Part shown: positions 43,765 to 50,491 of the stretch, piece after piece
Layout: each line of letters opens with the position of its first letter
How positions within the stretch are numbered: position 1 is the stretch's first letter
Assembly: GCF_965225875.1 (NCBI RefSeq)
Contig: NZ_CBDDBS010000001.1
Coordinates: 62,001-126,000, forward strand
Origin: Haliscomenobacter sp965225875
GTDB taxonomy: Bacteria > Bacteroidota > Bacteroidia > Chitinophagales > Saprospiraceae
Direction: 5' to 3'
Length of the DNA: 64,000 bases
Program-made: the position numbers and the translations under genes
Notes under the pieces: generated by a model
Databases searched by the model: none
Told to the model about the DNA's origin: nothing
Seen by the model: the letters and a program-made list of their open reading frames with translations, nothing else

Positions 43765-44859
43765 CTAGACCAAAATGTATCGTTTGCCAGGCAATGCTTT
43801 AATGACGCCTTTAAATTCCAATTCCAACAAAAGGGCTGCCATCGCGCTGCTCGACTTTTGCGCTACAAAGGTCAGTTCGTCAATGTTCTTCTCTTCGTCG
43901 TGACGCAACAAATTTACAATATTTTTTTCTTCCTCACTCATTTCTACAAAAAGCTGCTGTTGAACCCCATAAGTATAGGGCGGCAAATCCCAACGCAACA
44001 GCCGTACCAGGTCTTCGGCACTTTCCATCAGGTGCGCCTGGTTGTTTTTTATCAATGCGTTACAGCCTACCGAAAAGGGATCTTTAACCCGGCCCGGAAC
44101 TGCAAACACGTCTTTGTTGTACTCATTCGCAAAGTTGGCGGTGATGATGGAGCCACCGTATCGGGCTGTTTCTACCACAACCAAAGCATCACACATCCCG
44201 GCAATGATGCGGTTGCGCAGGGGGAAATGTTCTTTTTCTGCATTGGTTTCAAAACCGTATTCGGTGAGTATGCCCCCATTATCCAGCATTTTTTGGACTG
44301 CCGAACGGTGACTGGGTGGGTACAAATGCGCTAGTCCATGCGCCAATACGCCAACGGTGGGCAACTTCAATTCCAGTGCCTTTCGGTGTGCACAGATGTC
44401 GATGCCATAAGCCAGACCACTGATGATGAGTGGATCGTAGGGCAAAAGTTGTTCCAACATTTCTTCACAAAATGAGGTGCCTTGCACCGTAGGTTTACGC
44501 GTACCAACGACTGCAACAATACGTTTTGCATTCAAGTTGGCGTTACCTCGATGATACAGTATCAGTGGGCTATCCGGGTAATGTTTCAAGCGACTGGGGT
44601 ACTGCTCATCCAGGTAGAAATGGGCTTGAATCTGGTGCTGCCCCAAATGCACTAGTTCTTTTTCAGCGGCCAATTGGGGTTCTGCTGATTTGATTTGTTG
44701 GGCCAATTGGGCACCAATGCCAGGAATTTTAAGCAAGGCCTTGGCACTACTGCGAAAAACCTCCTCCGGGCTACCGCAATAACTGACCAGGGTACGGGCC
44801 GTTATTGGGCCTACCTTGGGGATTTTTGTCAGGGCAATTGGGTAAAATAAATGCTCCAT
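43765..44859 (-). CDS. dprA: DNA-processing protein DprA
   Basis: 364 residues. DprA loads RecA onto incoming single-stranded DNA during natural transformation. Helix-hairpin-helix-like start (IPKVGPITARTLVSYCGSPE; LLKIPGIGAQLAQQI), Rossmann core with VVGTRKPTVQG, ISGLAYGIDICAHRKALE, TEYGFETNAEKEHFPLRNRI and AVPGRVKDPFSVGCNALIKN, then a C-terminal winged-helix-like part (NIVNLLRHDEEKNIDELTFV). Length is normal for the family. The PhoA-like gene follows 39 bases downstream. The start ATG at 44859 is followed (on the + strand) by a GTTGAG-type inverted repeat. Confidence 0.93.
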   Translation of the reverse strand: MEHLFYPIALTKIPKVGPITARTLVSYCGSPEEVFRSSAKALLKIPGIGAQLAQQIKSAEPQLAAEKELVHLGQHQIQAHFYLDEQYPSRLKHYPDSPLILYHRGNANLNAKRIVAVVGTRKPTVQGTSFCEEMLEQLLPYDPLIISGLAYGIDICAHRKALELKLPTVGVLAHGLAHLYPPSHRSAVQKMLDNGGILTEYGFETNAEKEHFPLRNRIIAGMCDALVVVETARYGGSIITANFANEYNKDVFAVPGRVKDPFSVGCNALIKNNQAHLMESAEDLVRLLRWDLPPYTYGVQQQLFVEMSEEEKNIVNLLRHDEEKNIDELTFVAQKSSSAMAALLLELEFKGVIKALPGKRYILV

Positions 44860-44871
44860 TGCAAAAAGAAA

Positions 44872-44879
44872 TATCTTTG
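44872..44879 (+). promoter_or_regulatory. -7 promoter box between dprA and the SH3-protein gene
   Basis: TATCTTTG is an exact TAnnTTTG match just outside the dprA start, pointing toward the SH3-domain gene. If used, the ~130-base leader would contain the whole GTTGAG-type inverted repeat. Confidence 0.4.
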
Positions 44880-44898
44880 TGAGCTGAGAAGTTGATTG

Positions 44899-44994
44899 GT
44901 TGAGAAGTTGAGAAGTTGAGGCTGCCGCAGCCCTTACACCTCGACTCCGCTCGGTGACCGGGCCGTGGCAGCCTCAACTTCTCAACTTCTCAAC
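44899..44994. repeat. Composite inverted repeat, GTTGAGAAGTTGAG family (copy 2)
   Basis: Arms 44899-44926 and 44967-44994 are perfect 28-bp complements (three GTTGAGAA-type words, then GGCTGCC). The loop is about 40 bases. It lies between the divergent dprA and SH3-protein genes, so here it is in a promoter region rather than at gene ends. Confidence 0.85.
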
Positions 44995-45011
44995 TCCTAA
45001 ACTAACTTACT

Positions 45012-45518
45012 ATGAGCGAAAAAAAAGGTTCTATCCTGCCCAGTTTGGAACTCATGATCATCGGCGTTTTTTTCGTCGGCTTCGCTTTTTGGGCCATCAA
45101 CAAATGTTCGGACACCCAAAGCAAGTACATCAACCGAGCAGAACGCGAACGACTACGGGATTTGGAAGATAGCCTGGGTCGAAAAATTGAGGCGGCCAAA
45201 AGGGATACCCCCAAAACCAGTCCAGCAGCCAGTCCTGCTGTCAGTGCAGCCCCTGCCCTCTCGCGTTTGTACGTTTGTCTCGAAAATTTGAAGGTGCGCA
45301 AAAGTCCCACCACGAGTGCAGAGATACTCGAAACCCTCCCTTTGTTTGAAGAAGTCTATTTCCTCAATGAAGTGAGCGACTCCAGCACTACGGTCAATTT
45401 GGGCAAACAAACGGTAACCGAGCCTTGGATCAAAGTCCAAACCCGGAAAGGTCGTGCTGGCTGGGTATTTGGCGCAGGAGTACATTACTACCGGCGCAAG
45501 CATCCAGGCTCAGATTGA
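45012..45518 (+). CDS. Membrane-anchored SH3-domain protein
   Basis: 168 residues. One transmembrane helix (about 11-29; ELMIIGVFFVGFAFWAINKC) is followed by a charged helix likely to form a coiled coil (YINRAERERLRDLEDSLGRK). A Ala/Pro/Ser-rich linker (about 65-83) leads to a bacterial SH3 domain (about 87-160; YVCLENLKVRKSPTTSAEIL ... WIKVQTRKGRAGWVFGAGVH). Bacterial SH3 domains of this type bind peptidoglycan or peptide ligands in the periplasm. Its neighbour across a 165-base gap is a glucosaminidase-fold protein, so both may work at the cell wall (inference). Confidence 0.8.
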   Translation: MSEKKGSILPSLELMIIGVFFVGFAFWAINKCSDTQSKYINRAERERLRDLEDSLGRKIEAAKRDTPKTSPAASPAVSAAPALSRLYVCLENLKVRKSPTTSAEILETLPLFEEVYFLNEVSDSSTTVNLGKQTVTEPWIKVQTRKGRAGWVFGAGVHYYRRKHPGSD

Positions 45519-45640
45519 TGTGCTGATTCGCCAATAGGTTGAAAGGCTAATGCAGTGCATTACCTTGACAATGACCTTTGCAAAGGCACTCCCGAAACAA
45601 TAGTTGATTTTATGTAAGGCGTGTAAACAAAACAAAAATA

Positions 45641-45667
45641 CAAAACCCCGGCAATAATTGCAGGGGT
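45641..45667 (-). terminator. Probable terminator after the glucosaminidase-fold gene
   Basis: Read on the minus strand, ACCCC/GGGGT and GCAAT/ATTGC pair in a short hairpin followed by TTTTG. The stem has an internal mismatch, so strength is moderate. Confidence 0.5.
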
Positions 45668-45683
45668 CAATCTACTTTTTCTT

Positions 45684-46400
45684 TTATCGGCTATCCCAAG
45701 CAGTCAGTTCGTATTGTTCGATGATTAGCAGAACTGCTTTGGCGTCTGCTTTTGTGGGGTAAAACCCTAGTTCCTGCAATGTATCCACCCAGCCTTTTAC
45801 ATCTGTTGTGCTTTTTGTTCGCAGTGGTGAAAATGTACCTGTTGTAATGTAGTAACTGTGGTCGCGGAAGCTCATCCAGGCTGTTTCATAGTTGCGCAGG
45901 CAGGTTTTGCCACTGGCAAAGGTAGGCCCTTGCCAATCGCTGGTGCATTGCAGGTTGAAGAAGTTGTTGGCTACCTGGGCGCCTGCACTTTGGCCAGCCT
46001 GACTCATGAGCAAAGCATTGGCTAAAATGAGGGAGGCAGGGATGCCGAATTTGTGTTGTTCGTTGACTGCAACTTTTACAAAACGGTGGACAAAGTTGGC
46101 TTTGGCTGCTTCGTCAAGTTGACCCAGTTTTTCGGCTAGTTTTGAAGCAGATTGTTTGCTAGGGAAAGGGTCCAGGGAAAACTTGTTCTCAGGAACTGCG
46201 TTATTGCGGTTTTCGGTATATCCTTCTTTGACTGCGGGCGCAGGCAGAATCGGCTGCTTTTCCTCCGATTTGACAGGCGTATTCATGTTGATCCGCAAAC
46301 TCAGGTTTTTACGCGTGGCACCATATACCAAAAGCAGCACAATGGCCACCTTGAGCCAATTCTTCTTTAGATATTTGTTCACCTTGCCCATAAAAACCAT
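45684..46400 (-). CDS. Membrane-anchored glucosaminidase-fold protein, catalytic Glu replaced
   Basis: 238 residues from the ATG at 46400 (46391 is also possible). The open frame continues upstream to 46592, but that part is translated palindromic repeat and is rejected. One transmembrane helix at about 14-28 (WLKVAIVLLLVYGAT). A charged linker leads to a GH73 mannosyl-glycoprotein endo-beta-N-acetylglucosaminidase-like domain (about 100-238; PASLILANALLMSQAGQSAG ... NNFFNLQC ... YETAWMSFRDHSYYI). In active members the first motif reads AxxLESGxGxS; here the catalytic Glu position is Met132. It is therefore probably a non-catalytic peptidoglycan-binding protein. No peptidoglycan enzymes are adjacent except the SH3 protein. 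Confidence 0.8.
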   Translation of the reverse strand: MVFMGKVNKYLKKNWLKVAIVLLLVYGATRKNLSLRINMNTPVKSEEKQPILPAPAVKEGYTENRNNAVPENKFSLDPFPSKQSASKLAEKLGQLDEAAKANFVHRFVKVAVNEQHKFGIPASLILANALLMSQAGQSAGAQVANNFFNLQCTSDWQGPTFASGKTCLRNYETAWMSFRDHSYYITTGTFSPLRTKSTTDVKGWVDTLQELGFYPTKADAKAVLLIIEQYELTAWDSR

Positions 46401-46477
46401 TTTGAGGATATTGTTTGAAACGTGAGTCAAAAATAAACAAAAAGTTTTTATTGTGCAAGTTTTTTTAGGAGTTTTTT

Positions 46478-46806
46478 CCCATGGATTTATCCATGTTTTC
46501 CCACGGATAAATCCATGGGGTGAGACTATATAGTGGCCTCCCACGGATAAATCCGTGGGTTGGCGGGTAAGCCGAAGAGCCGTATGAAGCACTCAGGATG
46601 GGAGGATTTTAAGCGTTGAAGACACCTCTTCACATCAAGATCCGACTTCAGCCAACCCACGGATTATGAAGTTTTTAAAATAAAGCGTCCCTAAATGAGC
46701 CTGAAATTGAAAAATGCTGGCAGCTACAAAAGATCGTTTATTTCAAAAAACTTCATTATCCGTGGGAGGCCACCATACCGCCCAACCCACGAATTTATTC
46801 GTGGGA
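46478..46806. repeat. Cluster of CCCACGGATAAATCCGTGGG-type palindromes
   Basis: At least four short palindromes with this core: 46478-46495 (degenerate), 46500-46519, 46540-46559 (perfect 9-bp arms) and 46786-46805 (CCCACGAAT/ATTCGTGGG). A fifth, longer stem pairs 46656-46676 with 46746-46766 (one mismatch). Words GTGGCCTCCCAC and CCAACCCAC recur around them in both orientations. It occupies the 452-base gap between the glucosaminidase-fold and HD genes, which holds no other gene. Confidence 0.85.
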
Positions 46807-46852
46807 AACAGCGTGGGAGGTAGCGTAGGGACGACAGGAGTACACCCCTCCC

Positions 46853-48067
46853 TCAACCCATCTTCGGGTACCCCACATAATACTTCGTCACATTTTTAAA
46901 ATGCAGCCCCGGCTCCAACAACTCCGACATCGGCTTGGCCACCCCATTTTTAAACAACATTTTAATCTCCTCACTTTGCGGATTGTAGGCATGGTTGCTT
47001 TCCTTGCCACTCAGCAGTAGGTAAGTTGCCTCATCTGCCGGGCCAAGCCACCATTGTTCGATTTGTTGGCGGAGGGTTTCCATGTAGCTTGATTCAAAAG
47101 GCTGGTCCGCCAGTTCCAATTTGAACAAACGCCGATTGACCAGTCCGGTAGCCAAGAAAGCCAAAACCTGATCTTCCGTTTTCATCCAACCTTTCAAGGA
47201 GGCGGAAATATCCGAATCGTCCAGCCCTGCAAAAGCTTCGAGCAATTCATCACGGCGGGAGAGAAAATCGGCTTCCGCAAAATCGTTGTAAATGAACAAC
47301 TCCATATTGGGCGGGCAATAGAGTTTCACCCCCTGTTTGGCGATTTGTTTGGCGCGGCGCAGGGCCTGAATCATCATTTGTTCTGCCGACAATACTGTTT
47401 TGTGCAAATACACCTGCCAATACATCAGCCGCCGGGCAATCAGGAATTTTTCGATCGAATAAATGCCTTTTTCCTCCACGACTAACTCCCCCTCGTGCAC
47501 GGCCAACATCTTGATGATGCGGTCGTAACCGATCACGCCCTCGTATACTCCCGTAAAAAAGCTGTCCCGATTCAGGTAGTCCATCCGATCCATGTCCAAT
47601 TGACTGGAGACCAATTGGTGCAGGAATTTTTTGGGATAAGAATCATCAAAAATACGGATGGCCAGGCTCAATGCGCCGTTAAACTCCTCGTTCAATTTTT
47701 GCATGAACAATTGCGACAAACGTTCATGGTGCACGTTGATCAAAGTGTTTTCAAGCGTGTGTGAGAACGGCCCGTGCCCGATATCGTGCAGTAAAATCGC
47801 GATTTTTACGGCCTCCGCTTCTTCTTCGCTGATGTCGGCTCCTTTGAATCGCAATACCTCAATGGCCTCCGTCATGAGGTGAAAAGCGCCTAGGGCATGG
47901 TGGAAACGGGTATGCAATGCCCCCGGGTATACATAATGCGTAAGACTCACCTGTTTGATCCGCCGCAAACGTTGGAAATAGGGATGCTCAATCAAGTCGA
48001 AAATGATGCCATAAGGCACAGTGACAAAGCCGTAAACGGGGTCATTGAAGATTTTGTGGCGTGGCAT
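46853..48067 (-). CDS. HD-domain phosphohydrolase (dNTPase-like superfamily)
   Basis: 404 residues from ATG 48067; a TTG six codons upstream is less likely. HD metal motif: HTRFHHALG (H56/H57) and ILLHDIGHGPFSHTLE (H94, D95), then a later QLDMDRMDYLNRDSF carrying the final Asp. This order is typical of the dGTPase/SAMHD1-like and related HD proteins of about 400 residues, which hydrolyse nucleotides. The start DPVYGFVTVP is shared by Bacteroidota HD proteins of this size. Whether it acts on dNTPs is not decided by the sequence. It stands alone between a palindrome cluster and porX (divergent). Confidence 0.87.
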   Translation of the reverse strand: MPRHKIFNDPVYGFVTVPYGIIFDLIEHPYFQRLRRIKQVSLTHYVYPGALHTRFHHALGAFHLMTEAIEVLRFKGADISEEEAEAVKIAILLHDIGHGPFSHTLENTLINVHHERLSQLFMQKLNEEFNGALSLAIRIFDDSYPKKFLHQLVSSQLDMDRMDYLNRDSFFTGVYEGVIGYDRIIKMLAVHEGELVVEEKGIYSIEKFLIARRLMYWQVYLHKTVLSAEQMMIQALRRAKQIAKQGVKLYCPPNMELFIYNDFAEADFLSRRDELLEAFAGLDDSDISASLKGWMKTEDQVLAFLATGLVNRRLFKLELADQPFESSYMETLRQQIEQWWLGPADEATYLLLSGKESNHAYNPQSEEIKMLFKNGVAKPMSELLEPGLHFKNVTKYYVGYPKMG

Positions 48068-48244
48068 GGTAAGAATTTGGGGCAAAGGTCGGAAAGTCTG
48101 GGGAGTGGGGCAAGGGGTATTTTTTGCACAAAAAATGACAATCCTTAGGGTATCTTTCTCCTCACATCAAATTTTCCTCTAAATTCTCAAATTCCCTCCC
48201 CATCTAAACAATAATAACCCAGAAAAACTGATTTTTGTGTAATC

Positions 48245-48252
48245 TAATTTTG
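48245..48252 (+). promoter_or_regulatory. Candidate -7 box of porX
   Basis: TAATTTTG matches TAnnTTTG, 58 bases before the porX ATG. No clear -33 box is at the usual distance. Confidence 0.4.
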
Positions 48253-48310
48253 AAACCCACAACCAACAACCATAACCCATGAATTCATTCGTGGGCCCAA
48301 AAAATCCAAT

Positions 48311-49867
48311 ATGGATAAAATCATCATACTCTGGGCCGATGACGAAATCGACCTGCTCAGGCCCCAGATTTTGTTTCTGGAAAAAAAAGGCTACTCAGTC
48401 ATCACCGTTACCAATGGCCACGACGCCCTGGAAGAATGTCAACAAAACCGTGACATCGACGTAGTTTTTTTGGATGAAAGTATGCCCGGTATAACTGGAT
48501 TGGAAACCCTGGCCCGCATCAAAGCTGAAAACCCGGCCTTACCCGTGGTGATGATCACCAAAAACGAGGCGGAAACGGTGATGGAAGAAGCCCTGGGCTC
48601 CCAGATTGCCGACTACCTCATCAAACCAGTCAACCCCAACCAAATCCTGCTCTCCCTCAAAAAAATCATCGACAACGATCGCCTGGTGCGGGAAAAAACT
48701 TCCTCAGATTACCAGCAGGAGTTTCGGCAGATTTTTATGGAGATCAATAGTGGGTTGAACTTTGAGGAATGGGTGGAGGTGTACCGCCGCATCATCAATT
48801 GGGAGCTCAAAATCGATCAGGCCAATTCTACCGAGATGGGCGACATCTTGTCCATGCAAAAAAACCAGGCCAATACCGAGTTTTCCAAATACGTGACCAA
48901 AAACTATCTGAACTGGGTACAACACGACAGCGACGGGCCAGTGCTGTCGCACCAGCTGTTTCGGCGCAAAATATTCCCGCTGCTCAACAATACCACGCCC
49001 ACCTTCGTGCTCTTGCTCGACAACCTGCGCTTCGACCAATGGAAGGTCATCGAGCCCGTCTTGAGTGAATTGTACCGAGTGGAGGATGAGGATACGTTTT
49101 GCAGTATCCTGCCTACTGCTACCCAATACAGCCGCAACGCCATTTTTGCGGGGATGATGCCCCTCGAAATCGACAAGCACCACCCCGATTGGTGGCGTAA
49201 CGACAACGAGGAAGGTGGCAAAAACCTCTTTGAAAAAGACCTGCTGGCAGAACAAATCCGCCGTACCCTGCGCAAAGACATCAAGCACGATTACCTCAAA
49301 ATCACCAGCGTAGCCCAGGCGCGCCAGTTGCAGGAAAACGTGCTCAACTACGTCAAAAACGACCTCACCGTCATCGTGTACAACTTCATCGACATGCTCT
49401 CGCACGCACGTACCGAGATGGAGGTGCTGAAGGAATTGGCAGGTGATGAAAAGGCATATCGTTCGTTGACCCTGTCCTGGTTTAAAAATTCACCGCTTTG
49501 GTCAGCCCTACAAAAACTGGCCGAGAAGGACATCCAGCTGATTGTCACCACCGACCACGGTACCATTCGGGTGAACACCCCCTCCAAAGTTGTAGGTGAC
49601 CGGGAAACCACCACCAACCTGCGTTACAAAATGGGGCGCAACCTCCAGTACGATAAAAAGGATGTACTGGAAATTCGGAAACCCGAAGAGGCTCGTCTGC
49701 CCAGCCCAAACCTGAGTTCTTCCTATATTTTTGCCAAAGAAGACATCTTTTTCCTGTACCCGAATAACTACAACCACTACCACAACTATTACAAAAACAC
49801 CTTCCAACACGGCGGCATTTCGCTCGAAGAGATGATTTGCCCCATTGTAAGGCTCAAAGTCAAATAA
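48311..49867 (+). CDS. porX: PorX: response regulator with PglZ phosphodiesterase domain (T9SS control)
   Basis: 518 residues from ATG 48311. Residues 1-125 are a receiver domain (acidic pocket D10/D11 in LWADDEID, phospho-acceptor D55 in VFLDESMPG, ITKNEAE with the conserved Lys). A helical linker follows, then a PglZ alkaline-phosphatase-fold domain (about 210-515) with metal-site motifs LLLDNLRFDQW, LPTATQYSRNAIFAGMMP, VYNFIDMLSHAR and VTTDHGTIRV. This exact layout is PorX, which with the sensor PorY and sigma factor SigP controls T9SS genes in Porphyromonas. PorY is not encoded here. The VTT-protein gene begins immediately after the stop codon, so the two share a transcript. Confidence 0.94.
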   Translation: MDKIIILWADDEIDLLRPQILFLEKKGYSVITVTNGHDALEECQQNRDIDVVFLDESMPGITGLETLARIKAENPALPVVMITKNEAETVMEEALGSQIADYLIKPVNPNQILLSLKKIIDNDRLVREKTSSDYQQEFRQIFMEINSGLNFEEWVEVYRRIINWELKIDQANSTEMGDILSMQKNQANTEFSKYVTKNYLNWVQHDSDGPVLSHQLFRRKIFPLLNNTTPTFVLLLDNLRFDQWKVIEPVLSELYRVEDEDTFCSILPTATQYSRNAIFAGMMPLEIDKHHPDWWRNDNEEGGKNLFEKDLLAEQIRRTLRKDIKHDYLKITSVAQARQLQENVLNYVKNDLTVIVYNFIDMLSHARTEMEVLKELAGDEKAYRSLTLSWFKNSPLWSALQKLAEKDIQLIVTTDHGTIRVNTPSKVVGDRETTTNLRYKMGRNLQYDKKDVLEIRKPEEARLPSPNLSSSYIFAKEDIFFLYPNNYNHYHNYYKNTFQHGGISLEEMICPIVRLKVK

Positions 49868-50407
49868 GTGAACCTTGTCGCATACCTGAGCATTTTTGCC
49901 GGTGCAGCCCTGGAAGGCGAGTTGGTGTACATCAGCGCCATCCAGGCTGCACGGGCAGGGTATGTGGACTTATCCGGGGCCATTGCAGCTTTTTTTTTGG
50001 GTACTTTTTGTACCGACTGGTTTTATTTTTTCACCGGCCGCAAACAAGGGCGACGCTACCTGGAGCGCAACGAGAAACTCCAACTCAAGGCTGCCAAAAT
50101 TGATCATTTGCTCGCAAATTATGGCACACTCCTGCTTTTATCCTACCGTTTCATTTATGGATTCCGCATTGTATTACCCTTGTTGTTTGGTGCGAGTAAA
50201 CTGAGCAGCAGCCGCTTTTTGTTGTTCAGCCTGTTAAGCACCAGCATTTGGGTGAGCGTATACGGATGGATCGGGTATTATTTTACGAATTGGTTGCTGG
50301 AGCAGTTGAAATCGGGACGGGTGTTGATTTTGGTATTGGGAATTACATTGTTCGTGGTATTAATTGCGTTGGTAAAAAGATATCTAATTAAAGCCAACAA
50401 AACTTAG
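49868..50407 (+). CDS. DedA/VTT-domain membrane protein
   Basis: 179 residues. The likely start is the GTG at 49868, directly abutting the porX stop; no better ATG exists before the first helix. Four to five hydrophobic segments; the VTT/DedA (SNARE-associated Golgi) pattern is visible in ALEGELVYISAIQAARAGYV, FFLGTFCTDWFYFFTGRKQG, YGTLLLLSYRFIYGFRIVLP and LSSSRFLLFSLLSTSIWVSV. DedA proteins are flippases or transporters for undecaprenyl phosphate or other lipids in the inner membrane. The typical E/D and R..G residues in the re-entrant loops are present. Coupling to porX is notable but may be only positional. Confidence 0.85.
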   Translation: MNLVAYLSIFAGAALEGELVYISAIQAARAGYVDLSGAIAAFFLGTFCTDWFYFFTGRKQGRRYLERNEKLQLKAAKIDHLLANYGTLLLLSYRFIYGFRIVLPLLFGASKLSSSRFLLFSLLSTSIWVSVYGWIGYYFTNWLLEQLKSGRVLILVLGITLFVVLIALVKRYLIKANKT

Positions 50408-50491
50408 AGCCTATTGTTCCAAATAGACTTATTAAATAAAAATAGTTTATTTGCGTACTCAATACTTTACTTTCAATCACAATTAAATCTC

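Noticed and set aside
46401..46592. N-terminal extension of the glucosaminidase-fold gene
   Set aside because: The extra 64 codons translate the CCCACGGAT palindromes and precede a clean membrane-anchor start at 46400.
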